A stretch of 40,649 bases of DNA from Eubacterium sp. (GCA_024687845.1 JAILEL010000015.1:1-40649), one strand, 5' to 3'. Positions 16,897-25,988 are shown, counted from the first letter of the stretch. Numbers and translations: made by a program. The notes: generated by a model not told the origin, from the sequence alone.

Positions 16897-18663
16897 TTAT
16901 AAGTGGATTCTCAATTTCTTCAGCTCTGCCCTCTTTTTAGCGAGTTCAATGCTTCCGGATTGATTTCCATTTTTTATTTGCTTATTTATATTATCGGATT
17001 TGATTTTTATTATCAGATCCGTTAATGCTTTTTCCAGCACAGTTGGAGTAGTATCAAAATCGAATTCTCGATTAAATATAGAACTCACCTTTTCCTGTTC
17101 ATTTGTATCCACAAACTGATTAAGTATTGCAGCCGGATTCACCTTTCCCGTTTCTCTATACTGACTAAAGACTTTTTCAGCCACCATACCTATAAGAGAA
17201 TCTGAAAAATCCTCAGGGGTTATAATACCAGCCAGTTTATCAAAAAGATATGGTTCATTTACCATCATTGTAAGCAGATATTTCTGATTCTGCTGAGCTG
17301 GACTGTCATCCGTTTTCGCATGCTTTCTTTCATTTGAATAATTCGTCTCGGTTTCAGGTTCAGAATCCATCTTAGCCATGCCTATTGTAGATACAAGCCT
17401 TGAAAGTTCATTCTTATCCAGCATATATTTAACTGCAACGGATTCTACATAATTTCCACGTTCAGTAATATCCTCAATACCCGCCAGAAGCTTTGCCGCT
17501 TCCTTCATAAACTGGGTTTTTTCTTCAGGATTATCCATGTCAAACTGAGAAACTATATTATTTATCTCAAATATTCTTCCCGTGACTGCCTGTTTCAAAC
17601 GTTCCTCGTAGCTTTCGCTGCCAAGATTCTTTATAAACTCATCAGGATCCTTATAAGGCTTCAGACTTACTATCCTCTGGGACATTTCCTGCTGCCTCAG
17701 AATCCCTATAGCTCTCATTGCAGCATTTGTACCAGCTCCATCGCTATCATATGCCAGATAAACGTCCTTGGTATATCGCTTAATGAGGCTTGCCTGCTGT
17801 TCGGTAAATGCAGTTCCAAGAGACGCTACCGCATTATCAAATCCAGCCTGGTGCATCGCTATAACATCCATATAGCCTTCGCAGAGAATAATTCCCTTTC
17901 TTCTGCTGTGCCTTGCAATGTTCATAGCGAAAAGATTACGGCTTTTATTGAATATATCCGTCTCCTTCGTATTAAGATATTTGGGCTTTGCATCCCCTAG
18001 TACACGACCACCAAATGCTATTATTTTACCGTTTATATCTGTTATCGGAACGATAACTCTGTTCCAGAATCTGTCCTTCGGTCCATACCTTTCATCAAAA
18101 TCAACCAATCCTGCATCTCGCATGATATCATCCGAGAAGCCTTTAGACTTAAGATATTTATATAGGTCATCTCTATAAATATCCGCATACCCGAGGCCAA
18201 AGGAATTGATTGTTTCATCAGTAAAGCCTCTGTCCTTATAATACTTATATCCAATCTTTCCTCTTTCCGTTTTAGTAAGCAGAAAATGAAAATATGCCGC
18301 TGCGCTTCTATTTACTTCAAAAAGAGTCTGTCTTCGGGACATCTGCTTTTTTTCTTCCTGAGAGAGTTCCTTTTCCGGAAGGGTTACTCCAGCTCTTTTA
18401 GCCAGCATATCTATAGCCTCAGGAAATGTCAGATTCTCATACTTCATTACAAAGGTATATACATTTCCACCTGCACCACATCCGAAGCAGTAATACATCT
18501 GTTTATCTCGGCTTACTGTAAAGGATGGCGTTTTCTCGGTATGAAACGGACAACAGCACTTGTAGGAATTGCCCGATTTTTTTAGTCCCACATATTGTGA
18601 GATAACATCCACAATATCATTTTGTGAACGCACTTCCTCAACTATATCATCAGGATAATACAT
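16897..18663 (-). CDS. dnaG: DNA primase
   Basis: DnaG makes RNA primers for replication. This 588-residue protein has the CHC2 zinc ribbon (Cys38, His41, Cys59, Cys62, in CCCPFHTEKTPSF and YYCFGCGAGGN). The catalytic core contains FGGRVLGDAKPKYLN. The Toprim domain has the glutamate in LCEGYMDVIAMH and the acidic pair in AYDSDGAG. The C-terminal region, which should bind the replicative helicase, is divergent as usual. The ATG at 18663 has an AAAGGAA site. It lies 18 bp after dgt and 16 bp before rpoD. Confidence 0.98.
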   Translation of the reverse strand: MYYPDDIVEEVRSQNDIVDVISQYVGLKKSGNSYKCCCPFHTEKTPSFTVSRDKQMYYCFGCGAGGNVYTFVMKYENLTFPEAIDMLAKRAGVTLPEKELSQEEKKQMSRRQTLFEVNRSAAAYFHFLLTKTERGKIGYKYYKDRGFTDETINSFGLGYADIYRDDLYKYLKSKGFSDDIMRDAGLVDFDERYGPKDRFWNRVIVPITDINGKIIAFGGRVLGDAKPKYLNTKETDIFNKSRNLFAMNIARHSRRKGIILCEGYMDVIAMHQAGFDNAVASLGTAFTEQQASLIKRYTKDVYLAYDSDGAGTNAAMRAIGILRQQEMSQRIVSLKPYKDPDEFIKNLGSESYEERLKQAVTGRIFEINNIVSQFDMDNPEEKTQFMKEAAKLLAGIEDITERGNYVESVAVKYMLDKNELSRLVSTIGMAKMDSEPETETNYSNERKHAKTDDSPAQQNQKYLLTMMVNEPYLFDKLAGIITPEDFSDSLIGMVAEKVFSQYRETGKVNPAAILNQFVDTNEQEKVSSIFNREFDFDTTPTVLEKALTDLIIKIKSDNINKQIKNGNQSGSIELAKKRAELKKLRIHL

Positions 18664-18681
18664 TTTTAATGTTCCTTTACT

Positions 18682-19689
18682 TTATGTTATGCTCCATGCT
18701 TTCGGAATATATATATTCTGGAAGGATTCTATCGCATAATTGTCTGTCATACCCGCAATATAATCACAGACAACATCTGACAGATTCTCCCCATTTTTTA
18801 ACATATTTGCAAATTCTCCAGTGAGGAGTTCAGGTCTTTCCATATAATAATCATATAATATACAGATTATTTCAAAGGCCTTTTTCTCTTCAACCTTTAC
18901 AATCTGATTAGTATATAATTCTTTGAACATAAACTTACGAAGCTCAATAAGCGCCTTCCAGCACTCATCAGACATTTTTACACGAGGACTGTTCTGTGAA
19001 TTATTTATCACATCTGTAATCATATTGTTGATTCTGTCTCTGGTGCTGTGACCAAGAACATCTGTTAGTTCCTTCGGCAGCTTATCCTCTGACAGAACAC
19101 CAGCTCTTATTCCATCATCTATATCATGACTAATATATGCAATCTTATCCGAAACTCTGACAATATCTCCTTCCATGGTTGACGGAGAAAGACTTGTCTT
19201 ATGATTCAGAATCCCGTCTCTTACTTCCCAGGTAAGATTCAGACCGCGCCCGCCATTTTCAAGCTTTTCAACAACACGCACACCATGCTCATTATGGGTA
19301 AATTCATTTCCACTTGCCTTAGTCAGCGCCCTTTCTCCAACATGACCAAATGGAGTATGTCCTATATCGTGCGAAAGAGCTATAGCCTCAGTCAATTCTT
19401 CATTTACCCTGACTGCCTTGGCAATGGTTCTTGCAATCTGCGAAACCTCTAAAGTATGTGTGAGCCTTGTTCTGTAATGATCGCCATAAGGAGCAAGAAA
19501 AACCTGAGTCTTGTGTTTAAGCCGTCTAAAGGATTTGCAGTGAATAATTCTGTCTCTGTCACGCTGGTAAACAGTTCTTACATCACTTTCTACTTCAGGA
19601 ATATCTCTGCCTCTGGACTCATCACTGAAAGAAGCATATTCACTATAAAATACATGTTCACGCTGTTCATACTGTTCTCTTATTGTCAT
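18682..19689 (-). CDS. dgt: deoxyguanosinetriphosphate triphosphohydrolase-like protein
   Basis: This HD-domain dNTPase, 335 residues from the preferred start, hydrolyses dNTPs to deoxynucleoside and triphosphate. Motifs are FRRLKHKTQVFLAPYGDHYR, the HTLEVSQIARTI segment, ALSHDIGHTPFGHVGE with the HD pair, and IAYISHDIDDG with the second aspartate. The start ATG at 19689 (MTIREQYEQRE) matches the conserved N-terminus of Clostridial homologues. A G-rich site, GGGGGTG, lies just upstream. The longer reading from 19731 adds residues unlike the family. It opens the dnaG-rpoD operon, linking dNTP supply to replication. No convincing promoter was recognised upstream. Confidence 0.93.
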   Translation of the reverse strand: MTIREQYEQREHVFYSEYASFSDESRGRDIPEVESDVRTVYQRDRDRIIHCKSFRRLKHKTQVFLAPYGDHYRTRLTHTLEVSQIARTIAKAVRVNEELTEAIALSHDIGHTPFGHVGERALTKASGNEFTHNEHGVRVVEKLENGGRGLNLTWEVRDGILNHKTSLSPSTMEGDIVRVSDKIAYISHDIDDGIRAGVLSEDKLPKELTDVLGHSTRDRINNMITDVINNSQNSPRVKMSDECWKALIELRKFMFKELYTNQIVKVEEKKAFEIICILYDYYMERPELLTGEFANMLKNGENLSDVVCDYIAGMTDNYAIESFQNIYIPKAWSIT

Positions 19690-19804
19690 ATTACACCCCC
19701 GCATCACCCACGAAGTCCATGTGGTTGACATAAAATAAAACTCATCTTCCTAAAACAGCCCACAATCTATTATTCTACAGAAATCAAAAAAATCCTTTTT
19801 TCAA

Positions 19805-19847
19805 ATAAAAAAAAGACAACAGTTGAAAATCAATTCATCCGTTGTCT
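19805..19847 (-). terminator. rho-independent terminator of the DUF624 gene
   Basis: On the minus strand a stem (AGACAAC with GTTGTCT, 19814-19820 and 19841-19847) is followed by a run of eight T's. It lies 45 bp after the DUF624 stop and before the dgt operon. Confidence 0.85.
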
Positions 19848-19891
19848 AAGCAAAACTATTTAAATGTCGACTAAATCATATGTTAAACCTG

Positions 19892-20728
19892 CTAATTTGC
19901 TGGTTCCTCTCTATTTTCTATCTTCTTATAAAAGTCCATCAAAAACATGGAACAAACATAAGTAAATATAGCAACAAGAACAAATACCCAGAGATACCAG
20001 GTATAAACTATAAGGTTCGGTCGCAGATAATAAAGTGCTACCGGAAACATCCATATAAAGAACATTCTGAACCATACTCCAAGGTGCGCAAGTGAAAGTG
20101 CAAGTGCATTCTTAATCATATTCAGTGAGGTATTCTCATATCTTGCAGTGAGTGGAAACTGAAGTGGGAAAGCAAAAGCAAAAAGAACAAACTCAAAACC
20201 TAGTACTATAAATAGGATTTTTGAAGCCTGATTATCATGAATACAATAGTATACATATTGAACGTACATAGATATCAAATATGCTAAATCTATACTCCAT
20301 ATCACAATTCCCTGCTTCAGATTAGCTTTAAATGCTTTCCAATATTCCTGGAGAACCGGTCCTTCTATATTTCTTACCATCTTATTAGTCACAGTATATA
20401 ATGCAATAAAAGAAGGTCCAATAGTAATAATTGGAAGACAGGTCACAAAAAATACCATGTTTAATACAAAAAGGTCTCCAAACTTATCAAAGACGCTGAA
20501 GAGTTTTTCCCTTCTGGTAAGAGGTGGTCTCTCCTCTTCCTCCTCCTGTGTGCTTTTTGAAGCTGTATTGACAGTTATATTTTCTGCTTGAGTACTATCG
20601 TTTTTATTTTCCTCTGTATTCTCTGTTTTTTTCTCTTCTATGAGTTCCGCCTTGTTTACAGCATTTTTCTCGACAGCATTTTTTTCAGCATCCTTTTTAT
20701 TCTGAGTTTTTGACTTATTTTTACTCAT
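19892..20728 (-). CDS. DUF624 (YesL family) membrane protein
   Basis: This 278-residue protein has a hydrophilic N-terminal third rich in Lys, Glu, Asn and Thr (residues 1-75), then about five TM segments. It matches DUF624/YesL through FGDLFVLNMVFFVTCLPI, ITIGPSFIALYTV and VQEYWKAFKANLKQG-like sequence. YesL-type proteins are commonly encoded next to carbohydrate ABC importers, as here, and their role is unknown. The ATG at 20728 is preferred over a GTG one codon earlier, because AAAGGTGG is six bases from the ATG. The long low-complexity N-terminus is not typical of short YesL proteins. It has its own promoter and terminator. Confidence 0.85.
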   Translation of the reverse strand: MSKNKSKTQNKKDAEKNAVEKNAVNKAELIEEKKTENTEENKNDSTQAENITVNTASKSTQEEEEERPPLTRREKLFSVFDKFGDLFVLNMVFFVTCLPIITIGPSFIALYTVTNKMVRNIEGPVLQEYWKAFKANLKQGIVIWSIDLAYLISMYVQYVYYCIHDNQASKILFIVLGFEFVLFAFAFPLQFPLTARYENTSLNMIKNALALSLAHLGVWFRMFFIWMFPVALYYLRPNLIVYTWYLWVFVLVAIFTYVCSMFLMDFYKKIENREEPAN

Positions 20729-20759
20729 CACAAACCACCTTTAAAATGATAATTTCAAA

Positions 20760-20788
20760 ATTATACCAAATGTTTCTTCCACTTACAA
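20760..20788 (-). promoter_or_regulatory. promoter of the DUF624 gene
   Basis: On the minus strand a -35 box TTGTAA (20783-20788), a 17-base spacer and TATAAT (20760-20765), extended by TGG, lie just upstream of the gene. It sits directly after the terminator of the sugar permease genes, so the DUF624 gene is probably transcribed separately. Confidence 0.75.
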
Positions 20789-20797
20789 GAAGATATC

Positions 20798-20850
20798 AGA
20801 TTATAAAGAAAACACCCAAGGCAAATCCTGAGGTGTTTTCTTTATAATCT
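20798..20850. terminator. 19-bp perfect stem terminator
   Basis: Arms 20798-20816 and 20832-20850 are perfectly complementary, with a 15-base loop. The stem ends in T-rich sequence on both strands. It should end the sugar permease transcript before the DUF624 promoter. Confidence 0.8.
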
Positions 20851-20852
20851 TA

Positions 20853-20892
20853 TGTAGATGTCAAAAGTACTTTTGACACCATATGACATTAA
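20853..20892. repeat. intergenic palindromic repeat, copy 2
   Basis: The core is a perfect 20-nt palindrome, TGTCAAAAGTACTTTTGACA (20859-20878), followed by CCATATGACAT. The 38-base unit is shared with 12932-12970. It lies between the permease stop and its terminator. The repeat may belong to a dispersed extragenic family of this genome. Confidence 0.65.
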
Positions 20893-20909
20893 ATGTAATT
20901 AGTTCCTTA

Positions 20910-21806
20910 TTAACCCTTAACAGCTCCTACTGTCATTCCAGCTACGATATTTTTAGCCATAAAGATATATACTATAACTACAGGAAGAATTGCCATAGCT
21001 ATGAATATATAAACCTGACCCATATCAAACTTAAGGAAGTCTGCAGAACGAAGTGTAGCTATAAGAATAGGTAATGTTCTCTTAAGCTTTGATTTCTCTC
21101 CTGAAAGTACAAGTGCAGGAGTGAAGTAGTTATTCCAGCTCGTAACAAATGAGAAAATAGCCTGAACTGCAATAGCAGGTTTCATAAGCGGAAATGCTAT
21201 CTTGTTAAATATCAGGAATTCTCCTGCTCCATCTATACGGGCTGATTCCATCAGATCAAGCGGGATATTAGCTTCCATGTACTGCTTCATATAGAAGAAT
21301 ACCGCTGGAGCTGCAATAGCCGGTACGATAAGTGGAATAAATGAATCCATAAGATGAATCTTACGAAGAAGATTCAGGAAACCAAGTGCTGTTACCTGTG
21401 TAGGAATCATCATGATAGCAAGGATAAACGTAAACATAAACTTCTTAAGCTTGAAATCATATGCATGAATAGCAAATGCTGTCATTGTTGAGAAATATGT
21501 ACTAAGGCCTGCTGTACATAATGATACAAATAAGCTGTTAAGCAATCCTCTAAAAATAGGTAAGTTACTGTTATGTAACAAACTATTTAAGTTCTTTATA
21601 AGGTATGTTCCAGGTAAAAGAGTAAATCCTCTCTTAAGCTCTGAGTTAGATCTTGTTGAATTAACAAAGAGCACATAAAACCAGAACAGACACATAATAG
21701 TAACAAAAATGAGGACTACATAAGCAAGTATACGTCTGGCATGTATGCCCATACCATTTGTTTTGTCATCTTCCATAGATGCTTCAAATTTCTTATCTTC
21801 TACCAT
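20910..21806 (-). CDS. carbohydrate ABC transporter permease (MalG type)
   Basis: This 298-residue permease has six TM segments and the EAA loop MESARIDGAGEFLIFNKIAF that docks the ATPase. The ATG at 21806 (MVEDKKFEAS) is chosen for its AAGGAGGG site six bases upstream. The reading from 21848 would overlap the upstream permease gene. It pairs with the MalF-type permease 10 bp upstream and the lipoprotein gene before that. No ATPase is encoded here, as is usual for Firmicutes sugar importers that share an MsmK-type ATPase. Confidence 0.93.
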   Translation of the reverse strand: MVEDKKFEASMEDDKTNGMGIHARRILAYVVLIFVTIMCLFWFYVLFVNSTRSNSELKRGFTLLPGTYLIKNLNSLLHNSNLPIFRGLLNSLFVSLCTAGLSTYFSTMTAFAIHAYDFKLKKFMFTFILAIMMIPTQVTALGFLNLLRKIHLMDSFIPLIVPAIAAPAVFFYMKQYMEANIPLDLMESARIDGAGEFLIFNKIAFPLMKPAIAVQAIFSFVTSWNNYFTPALVLSGEKSKLKRTLPILIATLRSADFLKFDMGQVYIFIAMAILPVVIVYIFMAKNIVAGMTVGAVKG

Positions 21807-21816
21807 TTCGCCCTCC

Positions 21817-22728
21817 TTACTGTGTTTTCTGATTGAACTTAAATACAATCAGACTCAAAATACCGGTTATTATAAATAACATAACAGAAAGGGCACCACC
21901 GAGACCATAGTTCTTACTATACAGATGGTTATTCAGGAACATGATAAGAGTAAGTGTTGTTCTTGTAGGAGCTCCCTTACCATTAGTAAGAATCTGAGGT
22001 ACGTCGAACATCTGAAGACCACCGATAAGTGATGTAATCATAACATATACAAGGATAGGTCTTAAGATAGGAAGTGTAATTTTGAAGAAAATCTGAGTAG
22101 CAGTAGCACCATCAACCTCAGCTGCTTCATAAAGAGAGGTATCTATACCAAGCATACCCGCAAGAAGCAGAATAGTTGTATTACCAAACCACATAATAAA
22201 GTTCATGAAAGCAACAAGCCATCTTGCACTGGCTGTATGAGACAGAAACTTATAAGGTTCACTCAGTATATGTGCATTAACCAACATTGAGTTAATAGGA
22301 CCTGAATCTGAGAAAAGTGCAAAGAACAGCATGGCAAAAGCTGATGCCATGATGAGGTTTGGTAAGTAAATAACTGACTGGAAGAAAGGTCTTCCCTTAA
22401 GTTTAAGTGAAGGATCAGAAAACCAGGCAGCAAGTAAAAGGGAAACTGCAATCTGTGGAATGAATCCCATGATCCACATAATCATTGTGTTTCCTAAATA
22501 TTTTAAAATGTCACCGCCGGAAAGCAGTGTCTGATAATTTTTCAATCCAATAAATGTTGGTCCAACCTCAGTAAGACCATTTTTGAAATAATGTTCAAAG
22601 AAACTGTTGTAAATAGTAGATACCAGTGGAATCAACTGGAAAATAATGAATACTACTACAAAAGGAATCAGGAAAAAATAGCCCCAACGATTATAGCGTA
22701 CAACGTTTCCTTTTTTTCCATTGTTCAT
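21817..22728 (-). CDS. carbohydrate ABC transporter permease (MalF type)
   Basis: This 303-residue six-TM permease of the CUT1 sugar importer class has the EAA loop LYEAAEVDGATATQIFFKIT. A short basic N-terminus precedes the first TM (YFFLIPFVVVFIIFQLIPLV). It forms the membrane channel with the MalG-type protein encoded immediately downstream. It lies 153 bp after the binding protein gene, across a hairpin that may reduce its expression relative to the binding protein. The transported sugar cannot be told from sequence. Confidence 0.93.
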   Translation of the reverse strand: MNNGKKGNVVRYNRWGYFFLIPFVVVFIIFQLIPLVSTIYNSFFEHYFKNGLTEVGPTFIGLKNYQTLLSGGDILKYLGNTMIMWIMGFIPQIAVSLLLAAWFSDPSLKLKGRPFFQSVIYLPNLIMASAFAMLFFALFSDSGPINSMLVNAHILSEPYKFLSHTASARWLVAFMNFIMWFGNTTILLLAGMLGIDTSLYEAAEVDGATATQIFFKITLPILRPILVYVMITSLIGGLQMFDVPQILTNGKGAPTRTTLTLIMFLNNHLYSKNYGLGGALSVMLFIITGILSLIVFKFNQKTQ

Positions 22729-22781
22729 TCTGCTACCTCCGCTATACCTTGAAAATAATAGTGTATTTAAAGTTAATTAAA

Positions 22782-22819
22782 GCGTGCCTGTGGGACTATT
22801 AATGCCCAAGCAGGCACGC
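22782..22819 (-). terminator. intercistronic hairpin after the sugar-binding protein gene
   Basis: A stem pairs GCGTGCCTG with CAGGCACGC (22782-22790 and 22811-22819), with an inner TGGG/CCCA extension and a T-rich stretch after it on the minus strand. Hairpins here commonly protect or partially terminate the message, raising binding protein over permeases. Confidence 0.65.
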
Positions 22820-22881
22820 ATTCAATACTTAATCTAGGCTTATGCTAAGCCTTCTTAAAGCAATAGCTTCTACGTAGCTGT

Positions 22882-24372
22882 TTAGTATGTAAGTTCTGGA
22901 TACTTCTCTGTTACTGACTGATAGAATGCATCAAGAGCTTCTTCATATGTAGCATAGTTGCCTTCGAAGTAATCCTTCATAGCAGCCTGGAATGATTCTG
23001 TACATCCCTGATCATACTCAGAAATGTTAGACTTATCAATCTTGTTAGCTCCTTCGCAGAACATAGCAAGCGCATTCTGTCCACCAAGTACAGCATCACC
23101 ATAAGATGTATCAGCTGCCATAGCTTCCATAGCTGGCTTGTTGTTTACGAAGTCGTTATCCTGCTTAACAATACCTGTCATAACATCAACATCTGTTGTA
23201 AGCTTTCTGATAATATCAGCAACAAGAGCAGTGTTATCTGTACCGTTAGCTGCACAGATCCATGTACCACCCCATGAGAATCCCTGAGGTCCTGTTGTTG
23301 CTCCCCAACCACCTGCGTGAGCGATTGAAGCATCGTCATCAGCTGCCATACAGAAGTCGATCAGCCAAGCTGGTCCAAAATAGCAGAATACTTTACCTTC
23401 TGGATAGAATCCCTTTGACCAGTCATCTCCCCAAAGATCTCCAGTACCTGTCTGTCCTGCATCAACCATTTCCTTTGACATATCAACCCATTTCTTGATG
23501 TTTTCATCAACTACGATCTTACCATCAACAACCCATGGAGATGAAACGTTGTCTGAGAATACACGGAATGTATCATTTGCACCAGATGTGATATGATATC
23601 CAGCGTCAGCAAGAGTCTTAGCTGTAGCCTTGAATGTATCCCAATCCTTAACAGCTTCCTGAACTGTATCAGGATCATCTGATCCAAGAACTTCCTTAGC
23701 TGCTTCTCTGTTGTAGATAAGAACACCAGGACATCCCTGCCATGAAACACCCTTAAGGTTTCCATCTGCATCTGTAACGATATCCTTTGTATACTGATAC
23801 TGATCTGCAAGCTCTGTATTTACATCAATTCCGAGATCTGAAACTGGCATAGCAAGCTCTGTGTTAACATATTTAAGAGCATAGTCAGCTTCTACGAGGA
23901 AAAGGTCAACCTTATCATCATCAGCTGCATCTGCATTTGCAGGAAGAACTGCATCAAGGTTGTTCTGGTAAGCGTTATCATCTGAAGGAGTTACTGTAAA
24001 CTTAACTTCGATGTCACCAATCTTACCACCTGCTGTAGCATCATCAGGATCATTAGCTGTAAATCCAGGATAGTGATCTCTAAGACGTCTAGCGAACTCA
24101 TCGTTCCAGCACTGAATGTTAAGAACCTTTCCATCACCTGAAAGATCTACATCTGATGCTGATGCTGTAGCTGTATCATCTGCTGCTTCTGCTGCTTCTG
24201 TTGTTTCAGCCTCTGTAGCTGCCTCTGTTTCTTCAACTGTCTCCTCAACAGCTTCAGTAGTTGCCTCTGTTGCCTCTGTTTCCTCTTTAGCGTCACTTCC
24301 GCCACAAGCTACAAGTGAAAGACCCATAGCGAGAGCAAGTGAAAGTGCCATTGCCTTCTTGAACTTTTTCAC
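22882..24372 (-). CDS. extracellular sugar-binding lipoprotein of an ABC importer
   Basis: This 496-residue solute-binding protein has a lipoprotein signal (MKKFKKAMALSLALAMGLSL followed by VAC, Cys23). A Glu/Ala/Thr-rich linker of about 50 residues follows, then a CUT1-type binding domain beginning VLNIQCWNDEFARR. The acidic linker probably spans the cell wall. The start codon is GTG at 24372 with AAGGAGGG seven bases upstream. The protein delivers a sugar or oligosaccharide to the two permeases downstream. The specificity is unknown. Confidence 0.93.
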   Translation of the reverse strand: MKKFKKAMALSLALAMGLSLVACGGSDAKEETEATEATTEAVEETVEETEAATEAETTEAAEAADDTATASASDVDLSGDGKVLNIQCWNDEFARRLRDHYPGFTANDPDDATAGGKIGDIEVKFTVTPSDDNAYQNNLDAVLPANADAADDDKVDLFLVEADYALKYVNTELAMPVSDLGIDVNTELADQYQYTKDIVTDADGNLKGVSWQGCPGVLIYNREAAKEVLGSDDPDTVQEAVKDWDTFKATAKTLADAGYHITSGANDTFRVFSDNVSSPWVVDGKIVVDENIKKWVDMSKEMVDAGQTGTGDLWGDDWSKGFYPEGKVFCYFGPAWLIDFCMAADDDASIAHAGGWGATTGPQGFSWGGTWICAANGTDNTALVADIIRKLTTDVDVMTGIVKQDNDFVNNKPAMEAMAADTSYGDAVLGGQNALAMFCEGANKIDKSNISEYDQGCTESFQAAMKDYFEGNYATYEEALDAFYQSVTEKYPELTY

Positions 24373-24444
24373 AAAAAAACCCTCCTTTTGTATTTGTGTT
24401 TGTCCTGATACTTATTACAACTTGCATTTCCCGTCCTTATAATC

Positions 24445-24536
24445 AGACACCCGAGGTGTCTAAAGCCAATTCTTAAAAACGTTCGCTGTAATTTGTACCT
24501 AATTGGCATATTGTCTTAGAATCATTCAGATTCTAA
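24445..24536 (-). promoter_or_regulatory. two perfect stem-loops in the sugar operon leader
   Basis: The roughly 200-nt untranslated leader of the sugar-binding protein holds two small perfect hairpins. One is at 24516-24536 (8-bp stem, 5-base loop) and the other at 24445-24461 (7-bp stem, 3-base loop). Neither has a T-tract or matches a riboswitch I know. Confidence 0.45.
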
Positions 24537-24544
24537 AAGTAACT

Positions 24545-24575
24545 TGTTACAACGTTCTTTCCTTTCGTCGTAACA
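24545..24575. promoter_or_regulatory. operator-like inverted repeat
   Basis: TGTTACAAC (24545-24553) and GTCGTAACA (24567-24575) form an inverted repeat with 8 of 9 matching positions and a 13-base centre. It lies at the predicted transcription start of the sugar importer operon, where a repressor would block transcription. The cognate regulator is not in the window. Confidence 0.5.
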
Positions 24576-24582
24576 CGTGTGT

Positions 24583-24611
24583 ATTATAGGGCATATTAAC
24601 CAATAATGCAA
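24583..24611 (-). promoter_or_regulatory. promoter of the sugar ABC importer operon
   Basis: On the minus strand TTGCAT (24606-24611), 17 bases, and TATAAT (24583-24588) give a strong sigma-70 promoter. It would produce a leader of about 200 nt before the GTG start at 24372. Confidence 0.8.
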
Positions 24612-24620
24612 GCGTTTTTT
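24607..24620. promoter_or_regulatory. cre-like site overlapping the -35 box
   Basis: TGCAAGCGTTTTTT matches the conserved half of the catabolite responsive element (TGNAANCGNT) but not its last two bases. It overlaps the -35 box of the sugar operon, a position fitting CcpA repression. The match is partial. Confidence 0.4.
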
Positions 24621-25072
24621 TTTATTTTTATCAGACAATTTGTACATAGTGTCTAAAGTGAAATGTTTTTTTAACATTTTCGTCTTAAATTTGCGTGATT
24701 TTTGTCCTAAAATGACCAAAAATTGTTATTTTTCACAAAATATCGTCATATTGCACAAAAGCCGTTTTTGTTGATTTTATTGGCTTTCCCCCTGATAAAC
24801 GCCCAGAAATGTTACATTTTCTTAATTTTTCGTAATTTTTGCTCCAAAATTCGTGTAGAAAAATTACATTAGTATTACGCTTCTTTTGTGCAATATGTCA
24901 ACATTTTGTTTTTTATATCACGAAATTGTCATAGCCATATTTTTTTCATATTTTTTGATGTTGATTTATTCTTTAAAATGATATATCGTCTTGTTCTGAT
25001 AAATATTAATTTACTGCCTGGAGATAAGTTTTGTTATCGATACCGGTTAACATAAAACTCATTTCCGAGCAT
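24621..25072. other. AT-rich intergenic region between divergent genes
   Basis: The rest of the 716-bp gap between the sugar-binding protein and the unknown plus-strand gene is very AT-rich, with many T-runs. An imperfect dyad around 25034-25053 (GTTATCGATACCGGTTAAC) could be a regulatory site. No convincing gene, riboswitch or plus-strand promoter was recognised. Confidence 0.5.
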
Positions 25073-25088
25073 AAAAGGAGAAACTAAT

Positions 25089-25853
25089 ATGCGTCAGATG
25101 ACCAAAGATATGGAAGAAAAACCGATTGAGAAGACTGAATTCGGTCGTCTTGATTATAAACAAATGTCCCGTAAAGAGAAAAAAGAGTATAAAAAACAGC
25201 AGCTTGAAGAAACAACGAAGGATATGACTCCTTCTGAAAAGCGAAAATATTTACTCTACTATTATAAAGAACGGATTATTTTTGTAATTATTGCAGTTGC
25301 AATAGTTGGTTTCGTTTCAAAAACCATATATGACAACTCTCGCCCCATAACAATTAGTTATTGTATTCTCAACTGTAAGGATCCTCTAAACTTTAGCGAT
25401 GAACCATTTAATAACTACGCTAAAGCCATTGGGAAATTCGATGGATGTCAGATCAACGGTAATACTAGTACTCAAATTAAAAAAGAAGATTATGGCAAAG
25501 GCTACGAATATAACACTAACAGTCAATCTTATATAAGCTTTACAATGGTTGCCACTACAGATTATTACGACATTATATTTACCGATATGGATGGTGCTGA
25601 GTATTGTGGAATGATGGACATATTCTATCCACTCGACCGTTTTCTTGATGAAGAGCATTATAATAAAATAAAAGATCATATCGTAGTACTTAAAGATTCC
25701 AATGGAAAACCTGCTGAATATGCAATAGATATCTCAGATACAGATTTTGCAAAAACACTAAATACTGGATATTCAGATATATACATAGGATTCCCAGGAG
25801 ATCAGCAGAGAAACCATGATGCAGTAAATGATTTTATCGATTATCTATTCTAA
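25089..25853 (+). CDS. unknown single-TM protein with extracytoplasmic domain
   Basis: I do not recognise this 254-residue protein. A Lys/Glu-rich cytoplasmic segment (residues 1-55) precedes one TM (about 58-77, RIIFVIIAVAIVGFVSKTIY). An extracytoplasmic domain of about 170 residues then runs to the C-terminus. It includes YYDIIFTDMDGAEYCGMMDI and DIYIGFPGDQQRNHDAVNDF. There is no lipobox or sorting signal. The AAGGAG site eight bases before the ATG is good. It is divergent from the sugar ABC operon and ends at a terminator shared with the nucleoside importer. A link with sugar sensing or transport is suggested only by position. Confidence 0.75.
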   Translation: MRQMTKDMEEKPIEKTEFGRLDYKQMSRKEKKEYKKQQLEETTKDMTPSEKRKYLLYYYKERIIFVIIAVAIVGFVSKTIYDNSRPITISYCILNCKDPLNFSDEPFNNYAKAIGKFDGCQINGNTSTQIKKEDYGKGYEYNTNSQSYISFTMVATTDYYDIIFTDMDGAEYCGMMDIFYPLDRFLDEEHYNKIKDHIVVLKDSNGKPAEYAIDISDTDFAKTLNTGYSDIYIGFPGDQQRNHDAVNDFIDYLF

Positions 25854-25890
25854 TCAGTATTAGTACATATACTCACAATAAAAAAACTTA

Positions 25891-25943
25891 AAAAAATAGG
25901 CCCACTTAGATTATGTAAACTAATCTATGTGAGTCTATTTTTT
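25891..25943. terminator. bidirectional terminator
   Basis: Arms 25891-25913 and 25921-25943 pair at about 20 of 23 positions, with A- and T-runs at the outer ends. This suits termination of both the unknown plus-strand gene and the converging nucleoside importer operon. Confidence 0.8.
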
Positions 25944-25988
25944 ATTTCAAGTTAAAGCCGAGCAGCATTACAAACTGAAACGACCGTA

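Noticed and set aside
24522..24719. 65-residue minus-strand frame in the sugar operon control region
   Set aside because: It spans the predicted promoter, is AT-rich with biased Lys content, and lacks a ribosome-binding site.
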